64,000 bases of DNA. Origin: Enteroscipio rubneri (lineage in GTDB: Bacteria > Actinomycetota > Coriobacteriia > Coriobacteriales > Eggerthellaceae). The translations under genes and the position numbers were made by a program. Positions 26,398-37,128 of this stretch are shown here, one piece after another (the stretch's first letter is position 1; the number at the start of each line of letters is the position of its first letter). The stretch lies in the NCBI RefSeq assembly GCF_002899715.1, contig NZ_PPEK01000001.1, positions 558,001 through 622,000 of the forward strand, read 5' to 3'. The notes beneath the pieces are model-generated. The model was not told the origin of the DNA, did not search any database, and saw nothing but the letters and a program-made list of their open reading frames with translations.

Positions 26398-26449
26398 GCT
26401 CCCTATACGCTTGGGTGGGGACGGCTCCCCGCCCAAGCGTATAGGGAGC
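26398..26449. repeat. Near-perfect 24-bp-arm palindrome between queH and queA
   Basis: Arms 26398-26421 and 26426-26449 pair over 24 bp with a single G-T, around a 4-nt loop (CGGC). It lies between the queH stop and the queA start, both read leftwards. Without a T-run it is either an RNA processing or stability element or a dispersed palindrome, not a classical terminator. Confidence 0.75.
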
Positions 26450-26488
26450 CTGTACGGACGTTCTGCGGAAGAAATCCAAATTACGAGC

Positions 26489-27262
26489 CTATCCGTCCGA
26501 ACGCTCCTGCCCGCGGAGGGCTTTCAGGGCGGCGCGCTTCTTCGCCTGCTTCTCGGCGTAGGCCTGGCGCTCGGCGCGCTTGGTCGCGCGGGCGGCCTCC
26601 TCTGCGGCGCGTTCGTCGGCGTGCGCGGCGGCCTTGGCCTCGCGCTCTGCGACGCGCTGGCGCTTGCGCTGAGCGCGCTCGGCGGCGGCTTCGGCTTCGG
26701 AGAAGCGACAGCCGCAGAAGTTCTGGCGGTACATGCCCATCGCGCGGCTGCGGCGGGCCGCCTCGTCGTAGAAGGGGCGGTAGTCCTCGAAGTGGGCGTC
26801 GACACCCGCATGCGCGGCGGCGCGCTCCAGCTCCTCGCGGATAACGTCGATGAACTGGTAGGGGCTCACCGACAGCGTGGTGCCCACGGCGTCGAAGCCC
26901 CGTTCGGCGGCGCTGCGGGCGGCCTCCTCGAAGCGTAGGCGGTAGCAGGCGCGGCAGCGGGCCTCGCGCAAGGGAGCCTCTGTCGCGCAGCGCAGTACGT
27001 CGCCGCCCGCCGCCTCGAGCGCGGACTCGCCGACTCTCCCGGCCGAGGCCTCCCAGGCGCCCGGGGCGTAGGGCCCTTCCAGCACGGGAAGGCCCTCGTT
27101 GCCGGCCCACGTGCGCAGCGTGCCCAGGCGGTGCGCGTACTCGCTCGCCGGCGCGATGTTCGAGTTCGTGTAATATAAGGCAAGGTCGTGCCCCGCCGCG
27201 CGCAGAATGCGCGTCGGCTCGAGCGAGCACGGTCCGCAGCAGGCATGAAGTAGCAATTTCAT
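26489..27262 (-). CDS. queH: Epoxyqueuosine reductase QueH
   Basis: Reduces epoxyqueuosine to queuosine in tRNA; QueH is the non-homologous alternative to the cobalamin enzyme QueG. 257 residues from MKLLLHACCGPCSLEP. The cysteines of the family are present: C8, C9 and C12 (HACCGPC), C103 and C106 (RCRACYRLR), C183 and C185 (YRQNFCGCRFS). After residue 190 there is an unusual Lys/Arg/Glu/Ala-rich helical tail of about 65 residues. AAGGAG stands 13 nt before this ATG; an ATG at 27286 would add eight residues without homology. Divergent from the HAD gene. Confidence 0.93.
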   Translation of the reverse strand: MKLLLHACCGPCSLEPTRILRAAGHDLALYYTNSNIAPASEYAHRLGTLRTWAGNEGLPVLEGPYAPGAWEASAGRVGESALEAAGGDVLRCATEAPLREARCRACYRLRFEEAARSAAERGFDAVGTTLSVSPYQFIDVIREELERAAAHAGVDAHFEDYRPFYDEAARRSRAMGMYRQNFCGCRFSEAEAAAERAQRKRQRVAEREAKAAAHADERAAEEAARATKRAERQAYAEKQAKKRAALKALRGQERSDG

Positions 27263-27344
27263 CGGGTTTCGCACGCTCCTTCGCATCGTCGCCTATACTA
27301 CCATGACGACAACGACGCACGTCATCGAGCAAAGGAACAACGCA

Positions 27345-29403
<2,059 letters not shown>

Positions 29404-29583
29404 CACCTGTCGCCCAATCGCCAGCCGGGAGGAGCATGGACTGCATCGGTTCCGGCTTTCGCGGAGATAATGAGCCCCCCGGTATCCCAGGCGGCCGTTT
29501 TGTGGCACAATGAATCGGTTATCGTGCGGGCGGTCGGATTGGCATGCCCGCGAAGTTCGAAGGTTGATCGGGGAGAACGTCGC

Positions 29584-32307
29584 ATGGCGAAAGCGCAGAA
29601 AGCCAAGAAGCAAAAACGGCCAGGCCGGTCGATGGACCGGCGCAACGTCTGGCTGCTCATCATCACGACCCTGCTCGTCATCGGGTCTGTTTTCGCGTTC
29701 ACCCCGCCGCAGGAGCGCATCAACCAGGGTCTTGACATTCAGGGCGGTCTGTCGGTGGTGCTCACTGCGAAGAGCACCGATGGTGCCGAGATCACTCCCG
29801 AGGAAATGGAGAGCAGCCGGGCAATCATCGAGAGCCGTGTCAATGCGCTCGGTGCATCGGAGGCCGTCGTGCAGGTGCAGGGTTCCGACCAGATCCTCGT
29901 GCAGATACCGGGCCTCACCAATACTGAAGACGCCCTTGAGACTATCGGCAAGACGGGCAAACTCGAGTTCGCCCGTCTCGATTCGTTCACCGACAATGAT
30001 GTGAAGAAGAAGATAGAAGAGGGTCAGTACGCCGGCGAGGGAACCGTGAGCGACGACTTGGGCATTCTCACGCTCCCTTCGGGCGAGGTGCAGCACCTCG
30101 AGGTGGAGGACGGCACGTACACGCCCCTCGTCAGCGGCGCTGACATCACGAAGGTGACCATCGGCAAAGAGGGCGAGACGAGCGCCAACTACGCCGTGCT
30201 CGTGAACCTCGACAGCGAGGGCGCGGCGGCGTTCGCCGCGGCTACGAAAGAGCTTGCGCCTACGAAGGGCAGGATCGTCATCATCCTGGATAACGAGGTG
30301 CAGTCGGCGCCGGCGGTGCAGTCCGAGATACCCAATGGTGAGGTGAAGATCACCGGCCACTATACGCTGGAGGAAGCGCAATCGCTGCAAACCGTACTGG
30401 AGAGCGGTTCGCTGCCCGTAAGCTTCGAATACGCGCAGAGCCAAACGGTGGGGCCGACGCTCGGCCAGGACGCGCTGCGCTCCGGCGTGCTCGTGGCGCT
30501 TATAGGCCTTGCCGTGGTCATGCTCTACCTGCTGTTCTTCTATCGCGGCCTCGGCCTTATCACGGCGGCGGCAATGGGCATCTTCTCGGTGCTATACCTG
30601 GGCATTTTGGCCGTGCTGTCTCATTTCGGCCTGTTCAGCCTGTCGCTTGCGGGCATTGCGGGCATCGTGCTGACCATCGGCATGGCGGCGGACTCTTCCA
30701 TCCTCACGATGGAGCGCTTCCGCGAGGAAATCCGCATGGGCAGAAGCGTCCGTGCGGCTTCCATCACCGGCGTGAAGCACGCCATCGTCACGTCCATCGA
30801 CGCGGACCTCGTCACGTTGGTTAGTGCGCTGTCCCTGTTCTTCCTGGCCAGCGCTTCGGTCAAGGGCTTCGGCCTGACGCTTGCACTCGGCATCTTCTGC
30901 GACATCGCCATGATGCTCCTGTTCAAGGCGCCGCTCATCCGCCTGCTTGCACCGGGCACGATCGTGAAGCATCCCGGGTTCTGGGGCGTGCGCGATGCCG
31001 AGCAGGCCGCCGGCGACTACAAGGCGCTCGCCGCTGCCGAAGGCGCGAGCGTGTCTGCAGCTGAGGCGGGCGAGGCTATGAATCCTGCGGCTTCCGAGAA
31101 GGAGGCCGCGCGCAAGGCGGGCGCCGCAGGAGAGGCAGCTGCGAAGGCAGCGCGCAAACCGCGCGGCAAGTTCATCAAACGCGATATCAACTTTCTCGGC
31201 TATCGGCGCGTGTTCCTCACTGCGGCCGCCGTGCTTGTGGTGGCGGCTTTCGCCATCGTGGGCGTGCGCGGGTTGAACTTCGGCATCGAATTTATCGGCG
31301 GTACATCGGTGGCCTTCCATGGCACGGGCGATGTGACCACCGAGCAGATGCGCACCGCCTTCGACCAGGCAGGCGAGCCCGATGCCGTCATCCAGACGAC
31401 AGAGGCCGATGGCGACGCGGGCTTCCTCGTGCGCACCACCACAACGAGTGCCGAAGAGGCGACGCAACGCGCCAATCAGGTTGCCGACGAACTGGGGCTT
31501 TCGACCGAGAGCTTCGAGGTGACCACCATCGGACCCGACTGGGGGGCGAGCGTCATCCAGTCGTCGCTCATCGCGTTCCTCGTGTCCATCGTGCTCATCA
31601 TCATCTACATCGCCATTCGCTTCGAATACAAGATGGGCGTGACGGCCATCGTCGCGCTGCTGCACGACCTCATACTTGTGATGGGAGTATATGCGCTCGT
31701 CGGACGAGAGGTGAATCCGAACACCATCGCCGCGCTGCTCACCATCCTCGGCTACTCGCTCTACGATACGGTGGTCGTCTTCCACCGCGTGAGCGACAAC
31801 ATGAAGGCTGACGATGTGAAGTGCACGTTCATGACGATGGCAAACCATTCCATCAACCAGGTGTTCGTGCGCACGATCAACACGACGCTCACCTCGCTCA
31901 TTCCCGTGCTCGCCATGCTCCTGTTCGGCGGCGAAACGTTGAAGGACTTCGCGTTCGCCATGGTTATCGGCCTGGTGTGCGGTTCGTACTCGTCCATCGC
32001 GGTAGCCACGCCGCTGTTCGCGCTTTGGAAAACGCGCGAGCCGCGCTATGCTAAGCTCCAGAAGAAGTTCGGACCGGAGATCGGCCGCTTCGAGTTTGGG
32101 AAGCCGAATGCGCTTGCAAGCGCGGCTGTGCCGAAGAAGGCGGCGGATCCTGCTTCGATCGCTGAGGAAGCGTCGAAGTCTTCCGTTGCGGCGGATTCGA
32201 GCACGGCAACGTACGCGCAATCCGCTTCGGAAGGCTCGGAACGCGGCTCGAAGGGAGCGGTAAAACCGCCGAAGGCCAAACGAAAAAAGCGTCCTGACAA
32301 GAAGTAG
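29584..32307 (+). CDS. secDF: Fused protein translocase subunit SecDF
   Basis: 907-residue fusion of SecD and SecF, the proton-driven accessory of the Sec translocon. Start at the ATG at 29584 with GGGGAG upstream. The SecD half has the N-terminal helix (VWLLIITTLLVIGSVFAF), NQGLDIQGGLSVVL, a long periplasmic domain and five more helices with GMAADSSILTMERFREE. A charged Ala/Glu/Lys linker joins to the SecF half (RRVFLTAAAVLVVAAFAIVG, LNFGIEFIGGTSVAF, GYSLYDTVVVFHRVSDN). The C-terminus ends in a basic tail. yajC, normally between tgt and secD, is missing: the 180-bp gap 29404-29583 has no such gene. Confidence 0.95.
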   Translation: MAKAQKAKKQKRPGRSMDRRNVWLLIITTLLVIGSVFAFTPPQERINQGLDIQGGLSVVLTAKSTDGAEITPEEMESSRAIIESRVNALGASEAVVQVQGSDQILVQIPGLTNTEDALETIGKTGKLEFARLDSFTDNDVKKKIEEGQYAGEGTVSDDLGILTLPSGEVQHLEVEDGTYTPLVSGADITKVTIGKEGETSANYAVLVNLDSEGAAAFAAATKELAPTKGRIVIILDNEVQSAPAVQSEIPNGEVKITGHYTLEEAQSLQTVLESGSLPVSFEYAQSQTVGPTLGQDALRSGVLVALIGLAVVMLYLLFFYRGLGLITAAAMGIFSVLYLGILAVLSHFGLFSLSLAGIAGIVLTIGMAADSSILTMERFREEIRMGRSVRAASITGVKHAIVTSIDADLVTLVSALSLFFLASASVKGFGLTLALGIFCDIAMMLLFKAPLIRLLAPGTIVKHPGFWGVRDAEQAAGDYKALAAAEGASVSAAEAGEAMNPAASEKEAARKAGAAGEAAAKAARKPRGKFIKRDINFLGYRRVFLTAAAVLVVAAFAIVGVRGLNFGIEFIGGTSVAFHGTGDVTTEQMRTAFDQAGEPDAVIQTTEADGDAGFLVRTTTTSAEEATQRANQVADELGLSTESFEVTTIGPDWGASVIQSSLIAFLVSIVLIIIYIAIRFEYKMGVTAIVALLHDLILVMGVYALVGREVNPNTIAALLTILGYSLYDTVVVFHRVSDNMKADDVKCTFMTMANHSINQVFVRTINTTLTSLIPVLAMLLFGGETLKDFAFAMVIGLVCGSYSSIAVATPLFALWKTREPRYAKLQKKFGPEIGRFEFGKPNALASAAVPKKAADPASIAEEASKSSVAADSSTATYAQSASEGSERGSKGAVKPPKAKRKKRPDKK

Positions 32308-32312
32308 ACACC

Positions 32313-32331
32313 GGATCCCTCTTCGGGGTCC
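32313..32331 (+). terminator. Weak hairpin after secDF
   Basis: GGATCCC (32313-32319) and GGGGTCC (32325-32331) pair over 7 bp with one G-T around a 5-nt loop. No T-run follows, so read-through into the DUF1292 gene is possible. Confidence 0.35.
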
Positions 32332-32378
32332 TGTGCGATACGAGCCGAAACTGCATCGCTGCCCGGAAGGAGCCGACC

Positions 32379-32702
32379 ATGCGTGAAGGAAGTGCCCCGA
32401 ATTTCTGCCCTCCTGTTGAAGAGGGTATCGTTATCGTGCTCGAGGACGATAACGGAGAGCGCCTCGAGTTCGAGTTCCTCGGTCTTATTCTGCACGGGCA
32501 ACGACGCTACGGATTCTTCTTTCCGCTAACAGATGACGAACCGGTGGGTTCTTCTGGCGAAGTAGTCCTGCTCGAGGTGACCGAACTCGACGACGAGGGC
32601 CAGCCGTCTGCTTTCGAGTTGGTCGACGATGAGGCTGTCGCTGCAGAGGTGTACGCGGACTTCCGCGATGCGACCAAAGACCTCTATGACTTTTCAGATT
32701 AA
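32379..32702 (+). CDS. DUF1292 domain protein (YrzB-like)
   Basis: 107 residues with the DUF1292 pattern: EEGIVIVLEDDNGERLEFEF, RRYGFFFPL, EVVLLEVTELDDEGQPSAFE and the acidic end. The family is widespread in Gram-positive bacteria, usually near alaS-ruvX, and has no defined function. GGAAGGAG stands before the ATG. It follows secDF by 71 bp and ends at a good terminator. Confidence 0.8.
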   Translation: MREGSAPNFCPPVEEGIVIVLEDDNGERLEFEFLGLILHGQRRYGFFFPLTDDEPVGSSGEVVLLEVTELDDEGQPSAFELVDDEAVAAEVYADFRDATKDLYDFSD

Positions 32703-32711
32703 TGCCCGCAT

Positions 32712-32733
32712 GGGGCGGCGACGCCCCGCTTTT
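32712..32733 (+). terminator. Rho-independent terminator
   Basis: GGGGCG (32712-32717), loop GCGA and CGCCCC (32722-32727) are followed by GCTTTT. Ends the DUF1292 gene or the secDF operon. Confidence 0.7.
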
Positions 32734-32789
32734 CGGATTGCGCCCCTCTTTTCAAGGTAAAGGGAGGGGAAGCGGCGTACTGGAGGGGG

Positions 32790-32993
32790 CTAGCGGCCGA
32801 GCGGATCCCATCCGGACGGCGGCTTGACCTGTTCTGACTGCGCAATGGCTGCCTGGTACATGATTTCATGGTAGATGGACTGCTCGAAAGTGCAGACTTC
32901 CTCCTCGGTGTCCGCGAGTTCGAATATACGAGCTGCCGCCTGCTTGATCATGGTCATCAGGTGCTCGTATTCGCCTGTGTATGCGCTGTTCAT
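32790..32993 (-). CDS. Small hypothetical protein
   Basis: 67 residues, mostly helical (EYEHLMTMIKQAAARIFELA, DTEEEVCTFEQSIYHEIMYQ), ending in GWDPLGR. AGGAAGGCAGGA precedes the ATG at 32993, which is why I accept it. No known family. It is divergent from the XRE regulator, and the shared 135-bp gap contains that gene's palindromic operator, so it could be regulated by it. Confidence 0.55.
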   Translation of the reverse strand: MNSAYTGEYEHLMTMIKQAAARIFELADTEEEVCTFEQSIYHEIMYQAAIAQSEQVKPPSGWDPLGR

Positions 32994-33058
32994 GTCCTGC
33001 CTTCCTGCTCTCTCGCTTCGAGTGCATCGGCACCCGGTTATCCCCGACCGTAAACCTC

Positions 33059-33092
33059 TTGTTTTATTGGCGTTGTGTAAACTATAGTTTAC
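33059..33092 (+). promoter_or_regulatory. Promoter with overlapping 16-bp palindromic operator
   Basis: TTGTTT (33059-33064), an 18-bp spacer and TATAGT (33083-33088) lie ahead of the XRE gene. The -10 sits inside a perfect palindrome, GTAAACTATAGTTTAC (33077-33092). Another GTAAAC half-site is at 33050-33055. A repressor bound here would block the -10, which suggests autoregulation. Confidence 0.65.
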
Positions 33093-33128
33093 GACTTTTC
33101 GTCCAAGCGAGGCTAGCCTTTAACGGGC

Positions 33129-33347
33129 ATGGAGAACACTTCATTAAAAACCCAGCTTGGTGACAATATTGCGAGACTGCGGGTTGAGGCCGGCATCACG
33201 CAATGTTCTTTCGCGCTAATGGTTGGGGTAAGCCGCCAGTATCTGATCGACATCGAAAACGGGCGCGCCAATCCGACGGTCGACATGCTGGAGCGTATCG
33301 CAGGCGGCCTCGACACCCCGGTCGGCAAGCTGTTCCAAGGAGTGTAA
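33129..33347 (+). CDS. XRE-family helix-turn-helix regulator
   Basis: 72-residue HTH_3 protein. The helix-turn-helix is GDNIARLRVEAGITQCSFALMVGVSRQYLIDIENGRANPT, and the end LERIAGGLDTPVGKLF is the usual fifth helix. At this size it is only a DNA-binding domain, as in small phage-like or toxin-antitoxin repressors. It is likely to bind the GTAAAC palindrome just upstream. The ribosome site is weak. The divergent neighbour is the 67-residue small protein. Confidence 0.85.
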   Translation: MENTSLKTQLGDNIARLRVEAGITQCSFALMVGVSRQYLIDIENGRANPTVDMLERIAGGLDTPVGKLFQGV

Positions 33348-33401
33348 ACGAGGCGGACGGATGAATGGGCGCGGCCCCTCCGTTGAGTCTTCGCCATGCT
33401 C

Positions 33402-33836
33402 TCACGCTCGATCGCATGCGCGTTGCATGTCGACGGGATTCCAGCTTCCATCGATGTCGCATATCCAGGCTTCGGGCTCATCCACGGTGAAGAACGTCAA
33501 TGTCTCATCGTCGGGACCATCGTAGCATTCTCCGAGACCGATCATATGGTCGAAGCCTGCACGCCGGACATCCGCGCTTGCCCGATCGGTCAGGTTCGCG
33601 CAGCCGCGCAAGACGACCCAGCCGTTCCCCGGTTTCCACGCGCTCAGTTCGAACTTGGGATTCGCCTGGAGTTCTCTATAGACGTCCTTCGTCGTGGCCG
33701 TGCAGAACCATATGTGGCCATCCTGCTCGGCTGCGAAGCTGAAGGGGCGCACGTGCGGCTGATCTCCATCGCAGGTGGCAAGGTACCAGGCCGGCACACT
33801 CGTAAGGTACTCGATGATGGTCTTCGTTCCGTTCAT
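33402..33836 (-). CDS. Pyridoxamine 5'-phosphate oxidase-like flavin protein (copy 1)
   Basis: 144 residues from the ATG at 33836. The split-barrel FMN-binding fold is indicated by SVPAWYLATCDGDQPHVRPF, DGHIWFCTATTKDVYRELQANP and NGWVVLRGCANL. Such small proteins reduce or oxidise cofactors such as F420, flavin or haem products; the substrate here is unknown. It is a close paralogue of the next gene upstream (the first 55 residues are largely identical), so the pair arose by tandem duplication. Confidence 0.8.
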   Translation of the reverse strand: MNGTKTIIEYLTSVPAWYLATCDGDQPHVRPFSFAAEQDGHIWFCTATTKDVYRELQANPKFELSAWKPGNGWVVLRGCANLTDRASADVRRAGFDHMIGLGECYDGPDDETLTFFTVDEPEAWICDIDGSWNPVDMQRACDRA

Positions 33837-33956
33837 GGGCACTGCCTTTCTCGGAGTGGGCGCCGGAGCGCGACCGGCTCGGGGCTGCTGTTGTGCTCAC
33901 AGGCGCTGGCGGGATCGGCCGGCGGCAAGGCAAGGCCGCTTTCCCGCACGCTGCGC

Positions 33957-34367
33957 TCAGAGAGCCACGGGTTTCCATTCGTCATGATTGCAGATCCATG
34001 CTTGCGGATTCTCAACCGAGAAGAACACGAGCGTCGGATCGTTCGGTCCTTCATAGTGCTCTCCCAATCCGGTGAGATGGTCGTAACCCGCTTGCCGGAT
34101 GTCGTCGGACACCCGGTCGTCCAGCCCGGCCTCGCCGCGGAGGATGAGCCAGCCATGGCCGGGCCACCACGACGTGGCCTCGATGTTCCGGTTGATCGCG
34201 AGCTCCTCCCAGACGTCCTTCGTCGTAGCCGTGCAGAACCATATGCGGCCATCCTGCTCGGCGGCGAAGCTGAAGGGGCGCACATGCGGCTGGTCATTGA
34301 CGCTTGTGGCGAGGTACCAGGCGGGAACGCTCGTGAGGTACTGGAGGATGGTCTCGTTTCCGTTCAT
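33957..34367 (-). CDS. Pyridoxamine 5'-phosphate oxidase-like flavin protein (copy 2)
   Basis: 136 residues with the same plan as its downstream neighbour: TSVPAWYLATSVNDQPHVRP, FSFAAEQDGRIWFCTATTKD and then HGWLILRGEAGLDDRVSDDI. TAGGAGCACG precedes the ATG. The first 120 bp of both genes align closely, while the C-terminal halves have drifted. The intergenic 33837-33956 holds no further gene. Function unknown beyond probable FMN binding. Confidence 0.8.
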   Translation of the reverse strand: MNGNETILQYLTSVPAWYLATSVNDQPHVRPFSFAAEQDGRIWFCTATTKDVWEELAINRNIEATSWWPGHGWLILRGEAGLDDRVSDDIRQAGYDHLTGLGEHYEGPNDPTLVFFSVENPQAWICNHDEWKPVAL

Positions 34368-34470
34368 TGTCGTGCTCCTAACAGATCGTGGTCGGATAAC
34401 ATTCTATCTATCGAACAGCCTCCGTCCCTCGGCGCTTCGAAAATGCTGCGCGGCGACAGGGGAAGTGACG

Positions 34471-35268
34471 CTACAGCAGCATGTTCGCCGCGACTATTCC
34501 GGCGGTCATGGCGACGAGCGCTCCGACTCCCGCCGCGTCGAGCACGGTGAAGCGCAACGGGTGCAGGCGAGTGCGTCCCGCGCTGCCGTGGTAGCATCGT
34601 GCGTCCATGGCGGCAGAAAGTGTTTCGGCGTGGCGAAAAGCGCTTGTGAAGAGCGGGATCATGAGCGACGACAGCATGCGCAGCCCCTTCACCGGGCTAC
34701 CGTCCATACCGGCTCCGCGGCTGATCTGTGCATGATAGATGGTTGCCAGTTCGCTTGCGAACTGAGGCAGAAAGCGCAGGGCTATGCCCATGATCATTCC
34801 GAGTTCGTGGGCGGGCAGCCCGAAGCGTGCGAACGGCGAGAGGAGGCGCTCGAAGGCTTCCGTGAGATCGAGGGTCAAGGTAGTCATGGTGATAAGGCTC
34901 ATCCCCATCATCATGAGCACGAGGCGGGTGGCGATGAACAGGCAAGAACCGACCCCTGCTTCTGAGATGCGGATGAAGCCCCATTCGAACAGCACGGCGC
35001 CGCCCTGCACGACAAAGAGGTTCAACAGCGATGCCACCACCACGATGAACATGAGCGGGGCGAGCGATTTCGCCGCATTGACAAGGGGAATGCGCGAGAG
35101 TAGGTAGAAGCCGGCTACGAATGCAGCCACCACGCCGAGCGCCGCTGCGTTGCGGGCGCACAGCGCGGCAATGATGAACGCGCAGCCCAGCAAGAGCTTG
35201 GCGCGCGGATCCATGCGATGTAGCGGACTCGAGCCGGGATAATAGCTGCCGAAGGAGAAGACGTTCAT
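34471..35268 (-). CDS. ecfT: ECF transporter transmembrane component EcfT
   Basis: 265-residue membrane subunit that links the S component to the ATPases. Several helices are visible, for example LLLGCAFIIAALCARNAAALG, then SLAPLMFIVVVASLLNLFVV. The cytoplasmic coupling helix has AMDARCYHG, matching the Ala-Arg-Gly signature. The start at 35268 overlaps the ATPase stop (ATGA on the - strand). Last gene of the FMN-riboswitch operon ribU-ecfAA-ecfT. Confidence 0.9.
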   Translation of the reverse strand: MNVFSFGSYYPGSSPLHRMDPRAKLLLGCAFIIAALCARNAAALGVVAAFVAGFYLLSRIPLVNAAKSLAPLMFIVVVASLLNLFVVQGGAVLFEWGFIRISEAGVGSCLFIATRLVLMMMGMSLITMTTLTLDLTEAFERLLSPFARFGLPAHELGMIMGIALRFLPQFASELATIYHAQISRGAGMDGSPVKGLRMLSSLMIPLFTSAFRHAETLSAAMDARCYHGSAGRTRLHPLRFTVLDAAGVGALVAMTAGIVAANMLL

Positions 35269-37088
35269 CGGACGCCCCCTGCTATGTCGGCAAGGACGCG
35301 CGCCAGCGTCTCGCCATCGTACAGGACGTTGCCGGGTATGGGAACGCCCGCCTCCCGCAGGCTGTTCGCCATGCGCTGGGCGGCGGGGATGCCCAGCCCG
35401 ATATCGTTGAGCTCGCGCGCTTGCAAGAACACGTCGCGAGGAGTGCCCAGCGCGAACATCCTGCCCTCGTTCAGCACGAGCACGCGGTCGCAGCACGCAG
35501 CCAAATCATCCATGCTGTGCGAGATCATGACGACGGTGCGGCCGGCTTGATGGAGTTCGGACACAAGCCCTAAAAACTCGCGGCGCGCCGCAGGATCAAG
35601 CCCGGCGACAGGCTCGTCGAGCACGAGGATGCTCGGGCGCATGGCCAACACCCCCGCGAATGCCACGCGGCGCTGCTGGCCGCCGGATAGGGCGAACGGG
35701 CTCGAATCGCGCAGCTCATCGAAATCAAGCCGCACGAGTGCGAGCGACTCGCGCACGCGTGCGTCCACCTCTTCATCTGAAAGCTTCAGGTTGCGGGGGC
35801 CGAATGCCACGTCGTTGTACACGGTATCGGCGAACAGCTGGTTTTCCGGATACTGGAACACCACGCCCACGTCGGCGCGGATGCCGGCGGCCTGCTTTTT
35901 GTCGGACACGTCTCTGCCTTCGACGAGCACCCGTCCCTCAGTGGGCCGCAGGATGCCGTTCGTGTGTTGGATGAGCGTAGACTTGCCCGATCCGGTATGA
36001 CCGGCGATACCGAAGAACTCGCCTTTTCGCACGGAGAAGTCGATATCGCGCAGCGCCCAAACAGCGTCCGGGTCATTGCCCCACTTCGCCTGCTTGCCCG
36101 TCTTGGAGCCTTCTTTCTTGGCGCTCGTGCGCTTGCTTGGCGGATTATAGGTGAAAGATACCCCGCGCAATTCGATGGCGGGCTCGTCTGCTTCGTTCGC
36201 GGCGTTCGCTGCGCTCGCCGTCGTTTCCACGTTCGTCGCATTTCCGGCCACGGTGGCCGGCGCCGCGCTTCCGCTTGCGAGTGCGCGCGGCAGCGCTTCG
36301 ATAAGCTGCTCCTCGCGGACGCGCACGGGCACGTCCAGACCGGCGTCGCGCAGCTTGAGCGACAGGTTGCACGCGAATGGTACCTCCAAATTGAGGTCGG
36401 ATAGGATGTCGGTGCGCACGAGCACTTCCTGCGGCGGGCCGCTCAACGCAACGGTCCCGCGGTCGAGCACGACCACGCGGTCGGCTTCGGCGGCTTCCTC
36501 CATGAAATGAGTGATCATGACGATGGTCATGCCGCGTTCATGTAGGCTTCTGCATACGCGCATGAGCCCTTTGCGGCCGCGCGGGTCGAGCATGGCTGAC
36601 GCTTCGTCCAAGATGAGGATCTTCGGCTGCATGCTGAGTACGCCCGCGATGGCTACGCGCTGCTTCTGGCCTCCCGACAAAGCGAACGTCTCGTGCTTTT
36701 CGAAGCCGACGAGTCCGACCTCTTGCAACGCGTCGCGCACTCGGTGTGCCAACTCGGCAGTTTCCACCCCCAGGTTCTCCGGCCCAAACGCCACGTCGTC
36801 CTCTACGAGGGAGGCCACCAATTGGTCGTCGGGGTTCTGGAATACCATGCCGGCAGTGGAGCGGATGCGGTAGACATGGCGAGGCTCCGCCGTGTCGTTT
36901 CCGTCCACTACGACGCTCCCCTTATCGGGAACGAGCAGCGCGTTCAGGTGCTTTGCCAGCGTGCTCTTGCCGCTGCCGTTGCCGCCCAGCACGCAGACGA
37001 ACTCGCCGGCATCGACCTTGAGGTCGATGCCGGCGAGCGCCTGGTGCTCTCCGTCGTATGTGAACTCGATCTCCATGCACTCGATCAT
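35265..37088 (-). CDS. Fused ECF transporter ATPase (EcfA-EcfA' in one chain)
   Basis: 607-residue protein with two complete ABC ATPase domains. Domain 1: Walker A GGNGSGKS 35-42, signature LSGGQKQR about 137-144, Walker B ILILDEA about 157-163. Domain 2: Walker A GHTGSGKS 363-370, LSGGQQRR and ILVLDEPVAGLDP. They are joined by an Ala/Thr/Asn-rich linker (about 270-305), and domain 2 carries a further basic insert (KRTSAKKEGSKTGKQAKWG). In most bacteria these are two genes (ecfA1, ecfA2). AAGGAA precedes the ATG. Lies between ribU and ecfT. Confidence 0.92.
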   Translation of the reverse strand: MIECMEIEFTYDGEHQALAGIDLKVDAGEFVCVLGGNGSGKSTLAKHLNALLVPDKGSVVVDGNDTAEPRHVYRIRSTAGMVFQNPDDQLVASLVEDDVAFGPENLGVETAELAHRVRDALQEVGLVGFEKHETFALSGGQKQRVAIAGVLSMQPKILILDEASAMLDPRGRKGLMRVCRSLHERGMTIVMITHFMEEAAEADRVVVLDRGTVALSGPPQEVLVRTDILSDLNLEVPFACNLSLKLRDAGLDVPVRVREEQLIEALPRALASGSAAPATVAGNATNVETTASAANAANEADEPAIELRGVSFTYNPPSKRTSAKKEGSKTGKQAKWGNDPDAVWALRDIDFSVRKGEFFGIAGHTGSGKSTLIQHTNGILRPTEGRVLVEGRDVSDKKQAAGIRADVGVVFQYPENQLFADTVYNDVAFGPRNLKLSDEEVDARVRESLALVRLDFDELRDSSPFALSGGQQRRVAFAGVLAMRPSILVLDEPVAGLDPAARREFLGLVSELHQAGRTVVMISHSMDDLAACCDRVLVLNEGRMFALGTPRDVFLQARELNDIGLGIPAAQRMANSLREAGVPIPGNVLYDGETLARVLADIAGGVR

Positions 37089-37128
37089 GCGTGCGTTCCT
37101 TACTGCTTTTCGTGGGAGCCGACTCTCG

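Noticed and set aside
33341-33350. Another GTAAAC site at the end of the XRE gene
   Set aside because: It overlaps the stop codon as a lone half-site, so chance is the simplest explanation.
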